Positions 41,841 through 51,963 of a DNA stretch of 64,000 bases are shown one piece after another. Positions within the stretch are counted from its first letter, which is position 1. Every line of letters begins with the position of its first letter. A program made the translations under genes and the position numbers. Source of the stretch: Ostreococcus mediterraneus (taxonomy: Eukaryota; Chlorophyta; Mamiellophyceae; Mamiellales; Bathycoccaceae). Location: the NCBI GenBank assembly GCA_012295225.1, contig WMKK01000022.1, positions 558,001 to 622,000 of the forward strand, written 5' to 3'. The notes below the pieces were generated by a model, which saw only the letters and a list, made by a program, of their open reading frames with translations, did not search any database and was not told the origin of the DNA.

Positions 41841-43240
41841 ATGCAGTTTCGTCGAACACAAAAGCGCAGTTGGCCACGTTTAACTGTGTTGGTAACGTTT
41901 ACAGTATTATTTGCAATACTTTACGTTGCCGCGGATGGCGAAACGCCCATGTTATCACTCCTGTCACATTTTCATAAGCATGTAGAGCTCTTGCCTACCG
42001 ACGTTCGAACTCGGCACTGTAACGCAACACAAGTTGGATTTAAAAAAAGTACACGTGCCTTGGACAAAACGAAATTTTGAAAGGATGCAACATATCGTCG
42101 TTCGATAAGCACGTCGTTAGCTTGCAATCTGTACGAGTAGAAGTAGGCACTCGTTCAGTTCACGGAGAGCTGTATACGGCTTTTCAACTCGTGGCGCCAC
42201 TGGACCATAACTTTTCTCTTGAGGCAGAGAAACGGGTGTCAGAAAATTTGCCCAGTGGTAGTTATAAGATGCACAGCTTTGTCACCAGCAGATGCTTCAC
42301 GCGACAATGGTTAAGCGCCGACAGTGCAGCGGAGATGCAACCACCAAATGAATGTTGCCACAGTCTTGGAATTCACGAGCAGTTCACTCGATATGTCACC
42401 GTACCACAATCAAAGGACTACGTACATGTGAAAGAGGATTACTCTCTCGGAATTCATGCTAATAGCTTAGGCTACTGGTTGAACGACGCATGGTCACCAC
42501 GACGAAGTCAACGCGATGAAAATTTCGACTCAAAACGCTTATTAGACAGGATATATATACATATTGCTGGAGACAGTGTTGCAAGGGGGATGCTGGGAAA
42601 TTTCTGTGCAAAACTGAATGCCACTGGATTTCACACGATATATGGCTCTGACAAAAAGGTGAAATATAGACACTGCTGCAACACAATTCATAATAGATGT
42701 ATTATTTTCAGAATGTCTTGGTTTCCAAGAGAAACCTTTTCACCTTTTTACGTTGAACGGCAACTGGGCACACGAGACATTTACTGCAGTGAATCTTCAT
42801 CTGCTGTCAATTGTTCAGCTTCAATTCCCGAGGCAGCATTTGACTTGAAATCATCGACAGTTTGGCACTGGCTATTTTACGGTAGTCATTCTCCCAACTT
42901 TGGATCGTCAAATAAAACATGTGAGCTGCTCAAGAGCATGTCTTCGTATGATAAAGCGAGAGAAAGAACGTTGATTTATGGTACACCTGCCATTCGCGAA
43001 GATTTAATTCCAGACAAGTACATGATCCAGCGACGCACTCGAACAAACACGCGGATAGCAGCTTTGAATGAGTTTCTTGCAGGATGTGTCGACTCCAACT
43101 TGTTTGTTGATCTTTTTCCAGCTACGTTCTCCAGGGCCAAAGAAGATTTTGCTGATGCAATTCATATGAAATATAACGCATCCAGAGCAATATCGGAAAT
43201 GATCTGGTCGGCCTTTACATCGTACACAGCATTGAGCTAG
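41841..43240 (+). CDS. SGNH-hydrolase-like membrane protein, paralogue of 7178-8530, frameshifted
   Basis: The N-terminal frame (41841-42080) starts MQFRRTQKRSW and has a signal anchor (LTVLVTFTVLFAILYVAA). The main frame (open from 42044 to 43240) holds the enzyme: IYIHIAGDSVARGMLGNFC (nucleophile serine), WHWLFYGSHSPNFGSSN, IYGTPAIREDLIPDKY, RTRTNTRI, LFVDLFPATF and ADAIHM. All these blocks align with the 7178-8530 gene. The two frames overlap at an A7 run (42042-42048), so one base gained or lost there separates them; it could be a sequencing error or a young mutation. If it is an error, the protein has about 465 residues. The role is presumably the same as for the paralogue: acyl transfer or removal on a surface glycan in the secretory pathway. 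It stands alone among transposons, 35 kb from its paralogue. Confidence 0.7.
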
Positions 43241-43613
43241 GACGCAACATGCTTCTCCTCTAGTAATTACCAACGCTGGTACACATTTGTTTTTTAAAAT
43301 AATTTCTCTACCGTAGGCCTGGACAAAAAGTAGTTCCATGAGTGTCAGCACCAGACGAGAGTTGCAACGTCGATGGCGCGCGTTGTCGGCGTATCGGCAC
43401 CATGGAAGTCCTTGATTCCCCAAGAGCAGGTGTATTGTCATCGTTTCAAGTGCTTCTGCTGTATTCATCGTCGATTTGTCATCCATGTCGCTTCGTTTCA
43501 CACCTTTAGGTGTCGCTGCTGTTGTTGGTCACAAATTTTCACAAGGTGAAAACACCCGAAAGTGGCTCCACACCCGGGGAGTCCCAAAGAAGCGTGGAGT
43601 CAGGACCAAGGAC

Positions 43614-43742
43614 GAACACACACCTAACCACACACCAACCACACACACACCAACCACACACACACACCAACCACACACACACCAACCACACACACACTAT
43701 TTAATAAATAGTGTGCCACACACACACTATTTCGACAACCAC
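43614..43742. repeat. CA-rich minisatellite
   Basis: Repeated ACACACACCAACC and CACACACTATTT units, over about 130 bp, with irregular lengths. Confidence 0.8.
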
Positions 43743-43752
43743 ACTATTTGGT

Positions 43753-43806
43753 TCTGCGTTGGCGGAATCAGCATACGAGGGGCGTGCTGTGTTGGCGGTA
43801 TGCATA
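43753..43806. repeat. MITE-1 end fragments, tandem
   Basis: A GTTGGCGGAATCAGCATACGAGGGGCG end is followed at once by CTGTGTTGGCGGTATGCATA, so two MITE-1 ends are joined. The second is the landing site of T2 copy 2. Confidence 0.65.
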
Positions 43807-45135
43807 CAAGATATAATTACTCTTCGGCTACCTACTTAACCTTCTTTTTTCCGCTTGCGTCGACGCGCCGGTGAGCAATTAATCGTGAAATCAAAGCATT
43901 AGTTCAAAAGGAAAAGTAATTATGCACCTTTGCACCAAATTTCATATCGATCGGCGTCGTCGCGGCGCGTCTAGAGGCGTTTTTGTAGAAGGTTAAGTAG
44001 CTCTTGGTGGATGGTGTTCCACATGAGATTCGGCACGTCATCACATCACGTCTCTATCTGTCGCGCGCCGAGGTTTAATCGAATGTAATGAATGTATTTT
44101 ACAACATAAATGGTTTATCTATACAAGAATGTCGTCCATGGAGCGTTCCGCCATGGAAACGTCGGCGACTGCCTCCGACGCAATGTCAGCGTCAGGGTCG
44201 CCAAGGCTCTCGCTCTCGGTGACGTCGCCGAGCTGGCTCATGGGCGATCCCGGCTGTATTTCAGGCTCGGGAGCGTCCATGAAGAGCACCTCGGGGTATT
44301 GTGCTTCTATGAGGTCTTTCAGCACTTCAACGAACCACGCACGCGACATCTGTGCGGGAAACCAATCGTCCCCGCGCCGCGCCCAGCCTCTTGCTCAGTA
44401 CCACCACACCATGCGTACCGATGTAGCCGCTCTGCTTCAGCGCTTCAGCGTACGTCAGGTGGTCATCCGCGTACCTACTGGGACTCTCTCGATAATTCCC
44501 TCGCAGGAGCGCCTCCGCCGCATCAAGCGCCGCCATATTGCGTCGTCGCGTGCTCGTTGGAGCGTCTCCACTTCCCACGCCGACATCATGAGCTCGCGCG
44601 GGCGTCTCTTCGCCGGCGCGAAGCACGCACGCTCGCGGCGACCGTCGGTTTGCGATCGGGGTATTTGGATCTAATTCTCCGAGCGCGGACCGCATCGTTC
44701 ATCGCCGCTCCGCGCGCCTACGCGCCTATGAACGATCGTACCGAATCGCCGCAATTCGCGCGTGCCACGTGAGTTAATCAACGTTGCACATTCCCACTGC
44801 GCCGACGCAAAACGCAGCGGATTCACTCGAAACCAAACGAGGATGCGCTTACCTTCTTTGGCGCGCGTCGGTGCGACCGCCGCGCGCCGGTGTGTGCGTC
44901 ACGACGACGAAGGTTAAGTAGCTTTTAACAGCTTTTGACAGATGCGTTTTTTCCCGACACGGTGCGTCGCGACGACGACGTCGTTTTATCTCAAACTTTG
45001 TGCGCACGTGAGTCGTATTCGTTTGAGCGTCTCTGCGAAATTTCGTTAAAAACTAAGCATTACAGCGCCGCCTAGAAGAGATTAAGCTACTTAACCTTCG
45101 AAATGACTGGAGGCCGAAGAGTAATTATATCGGGT
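43807..45135. mobile_element. T2 element copy 2 (1329 bp, inverted)
   Basis: The ends GATATAATTACTCTTCGGC are in inverted orientation, with TA on each side; the flanks read GGTATGCA^TA and TA^TGCACAAA, a clean split of the MITE-1 sequence. The interior is nearly identical to copy 1, with the same 122-codon frame (44695-44327) and a 76-codon frame with a few substitutions (44349-44119). No known transposase is present. Confidence 0.8.
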
Positions 45136-45403
45136 ATGCACAAATGGTACTGTGTACCGGTAGATCCATAACGCATTTACAATTTTTAACTCGAGAGGAG
45201 CACTTGCCCGCTTCTGAACTCTCCGAGCTTTACAGCTCGGCAAGCTCATCATAATACCACACTGGATCTCGAGGGCGTGGCTAAATCTCATGCAACACCA
45301 ACTTTTTATCAATCATGTACGACGTGTTTAGCATCTATTAAAGTCTATCAAATAATATAAAATGCTCTCTAATACAATTACATATTATACTGCATATACG
45401 ACA

Positions 45404-46822
45404 TTATGATACCGAATCATTCCGCCGGATCTTGGGTGGATGATTTTTCATTTCAGCGAACGAGCGTTCTCGAGTTAAACTATTGCGTTTGCCAGCGTCG
45501 ATGTTCGAGCGGTTGCCGCGCGGCGCAAGTCCCGTGGCGGGGGCAGACGCAGCATGACTGCTCTTATCAATCATGTTCGCCATGACTGCGAGCTCATCTC
45601 GACATTGAACTAATTCTAAGACCTCTGTGGACACGGCGTGCATTCGGTCTAGCCACTCTTTGTCCAAAGGCTTCGGCTCTCGCAGGGATGCGAGTGCACG
45701 TTCCAGTTGCTGCCGGGTATCAGCTAATTTCCGTTGCTCTACGGTGGAAACATTCGGGGTCGTGATCATGCGTCGTGGTTGTGGACTTCCGGGATTGAGC
45801 GAACCCAGCTCTGGTTCGCGCAAATGTTCCCCCATCGTCACGTCTGCATACTCGTCTTCGTTCTCGTCAGCGTCTTCGTTGTCGCCAGCCGGATTCAAAC
45901 CAAGAGCTTTGAACGCGCTGAACTTCTGGATTTTCATCATAGCAGCAATTTTGGGAGCGCAAAGATCACCCTTCTGATCCATTCGGCAAGAGCAAGTGAT
46001 GGGCTCGTGGTCTGTTGTCATAGCGCAGAAGTCCAACTTTTCAAGATACTGCACGTGGTGTGTCGCACCTTTGAACGTCACCTTGGCATTCACAGGTCGT
46101 GTAATGATGTCAGACTCGTACTCATCGACGCGAGCTCGCGGCCCTGATTCTATGATAGCTATATCACCGTCAGGGATCATATTGGCAGTACCAGCCAGAG
46201 CGAGAGTTTTGCTGCGCTGCGCCGTAGTCGCTCCACGGCACTCGCATGCGGCGGCCTTATCAACACATGCAGGTAGCAAGACGCGTTCTAAAAAGTATAT
46301 CATCCAATCGAGACGCCTTTGGCTTATGCGTCCCTTCGACGATATCAACCGGTTCTTCCACTTCGAATGGAACGACTCCACCGCCCCACTAGTGTCGATG
46401 CTGTAGACAACATCTGATCTGAATTGCTTGGCCCACTTCTCAATATTTGGTCGCCATTGCTTATTGTAATAATTGATAAATGCCTCTGACCAGTTGGCGT
46501 CGAGTTTGTCATCGGGTAACCCAGGACCGCGCAGGAGTTCATCAAACTCCTTTTGTTTCCGCCACCACTCCACATTTCCCTTGGCGTTGTCGTCTGGATG
46601 ATACCACCTCACCAAGGTGTGCAGATCATCCTGGACCTTTTGGCGGGTCGCGCTTGTCGGTAGCTTGCTCCATACATTTTCACGCATCGCTTTCAGGACG
46701 TGCCATTGACACCAGAACACCTTCGTACCCGGGAGGACCATCCTCAACGCATTCGTCTCGCTCTTTGAACAATCTATCATAGCCACGCTAGGAGACCAGG
46801 TATCACTCATAGGCTCATACAT
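45404..46822 (-). CDS. MULE-I transposase, second copy
   Basis: 472 residues, the same limits as the frame at 15062-16480, with about a dozen substitutions (for example DKSSHAASA for DNSSHAASA and CRMDQKGDLC for CRMGQKGDLC). It keeps VFWCQWHVLKAMRENVW, the FHSKWK block and the SWIM-like cysteines. As in copy 1, the N-terminal catalytic part is not in the same frame. The absence of stops argues that it was active recently or is still translated. Confidence 0.75.
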   Translation of the reverse strand: MYEPMSDTWSPSVAMIDCSKSETNALRMVLPGTKVFWCQWHVLKAMRENVWSKLPTSATRQKVQDDLHTLVRWYHPDDNAKGNVEWWRKQKEFDELLRGPGLPDDKLDANWSEAFINYYNKQWRPNIEKWAKQFRSDVVYSIDTSGAVESFHSKWKNRLISSKGRISQRRLDWMIYFLERVLLPACVDKAAACECRGATTAQRSKTLALAGTANMIPDGDIAIIESGPRARVDEYESDIITRPVNAKVTFKGATHHVQYLEKLDFCAMTTDHEPITCSCRMDQKGDLCAPKIAAMMKIQKFSAFKALGLNPAGDNEDADENEDEYADVTMGEHLREPELGSLNPGSPQPRRMITTPNVSTVEQRKLADTRQQLERALASLREPKPLDKEWLDRMHAVSTEVLELVQCRDELAVMANMIDKSSHAASAPATGLAPRGNRSNIDAGKRNSLTRERSFAEMKNHPPKIRRNDSVS

Positions 46823-47320
46823 GTCGTATGGAACGCCCTGTTGGTGTCATTTCCGTCGAGCTGAGCGACGCATTCGAACGACGCTCTCGACGCGTCGCAC
46901 GGCGGGCTCGCTATATCGTGGCCTGGAATCGACGACGAACATCAATGCGCGGCATGCGTCTATCGTCGTGACGCGATCGCGCGCGTCATCGCGCGTCGCG
47001 TGGCGTAACTTCGTACGAATTTCGCGATGCACTCAACGCTCCGTCGAGCGAAAATCGCCGCATGGTCGTCGCGCGGTCGAGTCGACGTCGGATGACGAGA
47101 TGAAATCGCTACAGATAGTAATGTCTCGCCATGGACCGTGCGGGTGCGCGCGCCGGCGTCGGCGACGCGCGTCATCGTGTGCGGACGATGAAAACGGCGA
47201 CGGCTCGACGGACGCCGAGCGCAGAGTTTCGCCAACCAATCAGTCCCTCCGTAGGGATGGGTCATGATTGGCCATTGGTGAATGGATTTTAGACAGTTTT
47301 ATCATCATTTGATACCGGTA

Positions 47321-50300
47321 CAAGTGTGTTTTTAAAAAACGCGAGAATTGTGCCATTTTCGACTTTGCGCGAGCATAGCGCCGCGCGTAGACTGCCGTTT
47401 GAAATAAAAAAGGGCGACTTTAATAGATCTCAACGCGTTCTTTCCAACGCCGCGTCGAACGTTGGTATCGACTCACAATCGTCGCGTCGACGGCCGTTTG
47501 AATATTTCATTTTTCGCGGCGACTTTTATGAAAAAAACGCTGCGTGAAAAATTTGCTCGGTTGGGGTTTAGAAATGGACCGACGAATGCGCCAGACGCGC
47601 GCGCGTCGTCCGTCAAACTGCGACGCGCGGTCTTGCATCGTACGGAAATGTTTTTGTTGCATCATTTCGTTGCACTCGCGCACCCGTAAGACCCTCGCGG
47701 CCGTCGCAGTGCGCGTGTTTGTGCGCGTTGGTTTCGCGCTCGATTGAGTGATGATGGAGACATGCGTGACTTCGAGAGTGCGTCGACGCGCGCATAGGCA
47801 TCCTATGCGCGTGCGAACGCGCACATAGGTAGGGGCGATCATTTCACATGCGATCGTCTTCGTTGTTTTCCTTGGGTGCGCGCGATCGCGCGTTCGGATG
47901 GTACGAATGGCGACGTCGGATTTGTTTGATTTAGTTAAAAGAAAACAGCACGGAACATATTTTGGACCTTGGTGGCGAGCGACGGCACGTTTGAGCAGTC
48001 TGAGAGCGGCGCACGCGTCGATAAGCGTTTCTTCTTGTTCAGACGATTACTGGATCGCTCACCCGTCCCGATTTGCTCGTTGTTTTCGTCGTTAGCATGA
48101 GCTTGCGCTGCTTCTATGGCGGCGTTGGATGCGGCAAGCGCTCGCGCGCGCTTTCTCGTCGGCTTACCATCATCTACGGCTTTGTTATGAGCAGCAAATA
48201 TCTCGGGTTCAATGTTTTGTATCAGCGGAAGTAGTTGTGCCTTCGATGGGTTCTGTGGCATCGGCGCGCGGTGCGCCCGCATGACATCAATCATGTCTCC
48301 TCTAGTCAACTGTCCGCCAAGGTCGTTCTCGCGCGCCAACGTATCTTTCAAGTCCTTCAAAGTTGCTTTCGCTTCGTCATTCGACGTATAAAGTTGATTC
48401 GTTGGTTCCGGAACCCCAGCAACTGCCCGCGCTTGCATCTCGGCGGCCTTCTTTGCCGTCATAGTAGCCACTCTCCGCTGTGCTACTCGCTCATCGCGTT
48501 GCGCGCACAGCGCATCGTATGCCTCCGTGGCTTCAGGTACTTTGTCCAGCGCTAAGCGAGTGCGTTTTTGAACAGTACTACCTGCTACAACGTTATTTAC
48601 TTGCTCCTGACTCCTCGCGTCGATATACGTCGACAGAAAATTCTTATCTTCAGCGGTGAGCTCTTCACCTCTGCGAAGTTTGTTTGACAGCTCCGTTGCG
48701 CTGTGAACGACGCACATTTGCCGCAGATAACACTTTGCGCTACCGTTCTGTTTGAACTGCGTCTCATTCGCACCCAAGTCAAGCGCGTCGCCCATGGCCA
48801 ACGCACCCGGCGCACCAGGGATGGAGATGCGAGTCGTTGTAGCTTGCGCTCTGAGCTCTTGGTCCTCGTCTCCGTCGTTTCTTACACGCGGCGTTCTGTG
48901 CGGGTACATCTCCCAAAGTGGGCGACGGTTAAATGGTTGAAGACCTTGCATCTCAAATCCCTTCATGACAGCTTTTCGCAAAAACGCGTACTGGTAGCCG
49001 ACGTGTACAGCGTGCCACAAGTCTTGTTGTCCAAGTGGTAACGCCAAGTTGGTGTTCAACTCGAATTTCGAGATGAACCAATCTGCTGCGATGCGCTTCG
49101 CACCCTCACTGGCCGCCTTTTCTTTGCGATATTTGACTTTGAACAAACCAAAATTGTACACATCTTCGCCCTGAAGTACGTGCGTGCAGTTTGGCGGCAG
49201 AAACGTGAGCTTGACGCCTAGCTTTTTGCATATTTTGATGATGTGTGCGGACTGGTGCGTCGAGGCACCGTCTAGGATGATTAAAGCCGGATTCTCAGGC
49301 GACAAGTTAGGAATCATGGGCGCTAGATGATTGACTAGCCATTCCGCGAAAGCTCGGCCATCAAACGAGGCTTTGGCATTCCCCCTCATGATTTGCGCGC
49401 GTTGCGCTTGACCAGTGGCTGGATCCGTGATATAGCCAAGAATCTCGGGGACATCCTTTGGATCTCGATTTGTGACAATGTACGGCGCGAGCGCCTCGCC
49501 CGCGAGATTTCTAGCACCCATCATGCTACAACAGAACGATTTGTCGTGCGTTACCGCCACTTTACCGCATGCGCCCCTCCGAGCGTCACTCGCGCGCATC
49601 ATCCGAATACCTTTCACATTTTTTTCTTGTCCCAATTCAAGCTTCATCTCATCACACGTCCATACCCGATGTCGCATCTCTTCGCGCCAACGCAGAACTA
49701 CGGACATTTTCTCGTTATCATTAAAATTCAAACACGCTTCTGCAAAGCAAAGCTTCACGGCGATCTCCTTGACGCGTTCAAAAAAATTTGCAATGTTGAA
49801 TTCACTCGCAGAGTTTTTGCGCAGATGATCTACTGCATGCTGTTCTTCCGATTGAAAACCGTAGCGCTTCATAAACCCATACGCCCAACCTTTAGTCAAC
49901 TCCTTTTCACATGGTTCACGGCCACGTTCGTCTTTGAAATACTCTTTTGCGACGTCAAGAACGAACTTCCACGAGAGCGCGTAACCAAGCTTCACATAGT
50001 GATTGAACACTAGGTGCATCTCCCGTTCCGCTGCTTCGGAGACGAGTCGCTTGCGACCGCGTCCGTCGGTGCATGCAGACACTTTAATTATCTCGCCCGT
50101 TAATTTAAACGCGCTCGACGCGTCCTCCACGGCCTTTTTCGTGACCTTGACACCCACCTTGGCGAGCTGCGCGATGGCGCTGTCAACGGGCAACAGCCCC
50201 TGTGAAACCTGTTGTACTAAAGCTTCGAATAGCGGCTGCGGATTGGCTTTCTTTTCGTCACTTCGCGTGCGTACTTCTGAAAAATTAAGTTTTCTCGATG

Positions 50301-50956
50301 TTTTGTCCTTCTCTACGGCCGCCGCGGTCTCTACAAGGTCGGCAGTCACGTCTTCTATGGCAATTTGATTTATTTCTGAATTCTTTGCCAATTTACTAAC
50401 TCGCTTTTTGAACGCCTTAAAGTCCACGATGTGCCACTTGCACGATAAAGTCTCGCGAAAGAAGTCTTTTACTCTCACTTTGGGCGATTTTCCGCGCGAC
50501 ATACCGTGTAGCAGCCGCGCACGACGCCACGCAGTCGCACATTCTCGCGCATCTTTGTCCACTTGCAACTGCTGAACACGCCACGCCTCCAATAACGCGG
50601 CATCTTGTATCGTTTCGCGCGCGCTTTTCGCAACACCTTCAACACGTTCGGTTCCATCATTTCGACGCGTCGACGGCGTTTTAAAGTCCGTCTGCCCGCG
50701 TCGCGCGCCCATCGCAATCCGTCAAAATCGTCCGAAAAAGTCGCCACAGTATTTTACATGGGCACGCGCAGTTGCACGCGCACCGAGGCAACGCGGACGC
50801 TCTAAACGCGTGAAACGCGCGCAAACGAAGGAGCGACGATCGTCGGGCGCCGTTTGCGCGCGTGAGCGCGTCGTGAAGTGGCGTCGTTGCGCGGAAAAGA
50901 GCCGTTGGGACTAAATTCAACTATTTTATACCCTAATTTTTTTAAAAACACACTTG
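47321..50956 (-). mobile_element. pogo-type DNA transposon (3636 bp) nested in MULE-I copy 2
   Basis: The inverted ends start CAAGTGTGTTTTTAAAAAA and are flanked by TA (47319-47320 and 50957-50958). A single long transposase gene fills the centre. It lies within the 5' part of MULE-I copy 2; MULE sequence matching copy 1 continues directly outside the left end. Confidence 0.85.
47935..50712 (-). CDS. pogo-family transposase (DDE_1 superfamily)
   Basis: This 925-residue protein has an N-terminal third that is basic and helical. The middle has a CENP-B-like DNA-binding region (YALSWKFVLDVAKEYFKDER, GWAYGFMKRYGF). The catalytic core shows VWTCDEMKLELG (first Asp), NPALIILDGASTHQSAHIIK (second Asp), VKLTFLPPNCTHVLQGEDVYN (the LPPN.TH.LQ signature and third acidic residue) and FGLFKVKYRK, the DDE_1 pattern of pogo, jerky and related proteins. 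A long C-terminal tail carries a SAP-like segment (LTRGDMIDVMRAHRAPMPQN) and ends in a basic stretch (RLNKKKRL). The frame is uninterrupted, so it may be active. It is longer than typical pogo transposases, mainly in the tails. Confidence 0.85.
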   Translation of the reverse strand: MGARRGQTDFKTPSTRRNDGTERVEGVAKSARETIQDAALLEAWRVQQLQVDKDARECATAWRRARLLHGMSRGKSPKVRVKDFFRETLSCKWHIVDFKAFKKRVSKLAKNSEINQIAIEDVTADLVETAAAVEKDKTSRKLNFSEVRTRSDEKKANPQPLFEALVQQVSQGLLPVDSAIAQLAKVGVKVTKKAVEDASSAFKLTGEIIKVSACTDGRGRKRLVSEAAEREMHLVFNHYVKLGYALSWKFVLDVAKEYFKDERGREPCEKELTKGWAYGFMKRYGFQSEEQHAVDHLRKNSASEFNIANFFERVKEIAVKLCFAEACLNFNDNEKMSVVLRWREEMRHRVWTCDEMKLELGQEKNVKGIRMMRASDARRGACGKVAVTHDKSFCCSMMGARNLAGEALAPYIVTNRDPKDVPEILGYITDPATGQAQRAQIMRGNAKASFDGRAFAEWLVNHLAPMIPNLSPENPALIILDGASTHQSAHIIKICKKLGVKLTFLPPNCTHVLQGEDVYNFGLFKVKYRKEKAASEGAKRIAADWFISKFELNTNLALPLGQQDLWHAVHVGYQYAFLRKAVMKGFEMQGLQPFNRRPLWEMYPHRTPRVRNDGDEDQELRAQATTTRISIPGAPGALAMGDALDLGANETQFKQNGSAKCYLRQMCVVHSATELSNKLRRGEELTAEDKNFLSTYIDARSQEQVNNVVAGSTVQKRTRLALDKVPEATEAYDALCAQRDERVAQRRVATMTAKKAAEMQARAVAGVPEPTNQLYTSNDEAKATLKDLKDTLARENDLGGQLTRGDMIDVMRAHRAPMPQNPSKAQLLPLIQNIEPEIFAAHNKAVDDGKPTRKRARALAASNAAIEAAQAHANDENNEQIGTGERSSNRLNKKKRLSTRAPLSDCSNVPSLATKVQNMFRAVFF

Positions 50957-50975
50957 TAGACTTATATTCTAGTAA

Positions 50976-51591
50976 GGCTGATGAAGAGATGAATTAGTAG
51001 TCTAATTTAGGGTTGTGCATTTTTTACTACGAAATCCATGAAGAGATACCGGAAACTAATTAGTTTTTTCATATACTATCGAGCGACGAAGAGATGATTT
51101 GAACAAAATACTCAAGCGCGCCTCTGGCACACGCTGTAACCGTCGCCATCTTGTAGCTGTCGTGTACGCGCACATTGACGTTCATACGCGGGTCGCCCGC
51201 GATGCGGGTGATGTAGCACGTGGAGACGAAGCACGCGTGCGTCTTGTTCGTAAACGGCGCATCGTGATCACGGCCGTCGCAGCCATCGTGACGTTTTTCA
51301 TCCATTCCGTCGTCGTCGACGAGCGCCCTTTTTGAACCGGATTTGTTTTTCCTACGCGCGTCGATGAAGAGATAAAATAGGCTATTTTGAGCCCCTTTTT
51401 TTGACCGTCTACGACTCAAGGGAAAATTTAAAATTTGTATTTTCAAAGTGGTCATTCGTAGGAAAAACGACCTGTTTTTCCTACGAATGACCACGAAAAA
51501 AATACAAATTATACTATTTTGGCATCTCTTCATGGACAAAAAGTAGTAAATCCTTAAAAATAGGCTATTTTAATCTATCTCTTCATCGGCC
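50976..51591. mobile_element. Harbinger-type MITE M2 (616 bp, TAA duplication)
   Basis: The ends GGCTGATGAAGAGAT and the complement of GGCCGATGAAGAGAT are flanked by TAA (50973-50975 and 51592-51594). ATGAAGAGAT recurs inside in both orientations. An inner perfect palindrome with 21-bp arms (51468 back to 51448, and 51474-51494) surrounds GACCT. It is inserted in MULE-I copy 2 next to the pogo element. Confidence 0.8.
51448..51494. repeat. Perfect 21-bp-arm palindrome
   Basis: GTGGTCATTCGTAGGAAAAA(C) and its exact complement are separated by GACCT, inside MITE M2. Confidence 0.85.
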
Positions 51592-51963
51592 TAAAGTATA
51601 TATTTGTAAAATGATAAAAAGTTGGTGTTGCATGAGATTTAGCCACGCCCGATCTCGATGAAGAAAATTTTGTAAGTAAACTCCTTCCCGTGTGTAGTAC
51701 TGTATTGTATCACTACTCTTGCAGGTGCGGCACACTGTTCCTACGTCCTTTGTGGCGTCTCCGCCGTCGCTTGTGCACTGTGTCTCGCGCCCAAACGCGC
51801 TGCTGAGAGGACTCCTACACCCTTGTCTCGCGTGTGCGCGCGTGCGCGTTTCAAACCACTACTTCCTAGTCTTGCGCCGTTCGCGTCCCTCGTCCCCCAC
51901 TCAAGACCAAATCCGGCATTTCTTGCTCAAAATCCCACAGCTCTGCTCCTAATTCGGGCTTCT

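Larger units (their letters stand above)
45273..51650 (-). mobile_element. MULE-I copy 2 (6.4 kb with nested elements)
   Basis: Perfect 39-bp ends GGGCGTGGCTAAATCTCATG..CAACTTTTTATCA are flanked by the 8-bp duplication GATCTCGA (45265-45272 and 51651-51658). The transposase (45404-46822) is on the minus strand. The 5' part of the element is interrupted by the pogo element at 47321 and the MITE at 50976. Without these it is close in size to copy 1. The central 9 bp of both ends (ATGCAACAC) differ from copy 1 (ATGCTGAAG). Confidence 0.85.

Noticed and set aside
43004-43501. 165-codon minus-strand frame with many cysteines
   Set aside because: It overlaps the 3' half of the SGNH gene in antisense and continues into non-coding DNA; no zinc-finger spacing is regular.
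43614-43742. Possible CRISPR-like or regular spaced repeat
   Set aside because: Units are of irregular length and purely CA-rich; it is a minisatellite.
44119-44772. 181- and 220-codon plus-strand frames in T2 copy 2, mirrored at 21711-22373
   Set aside because: They are antisense to the smaller frames and open in every reading of this GC-rich block; composition is not protein-like.
49393-50013. 206-codon plus-strand frame
   Set aside because: Antisense to the pogo transposase; composition is that of a reversed helical protein.
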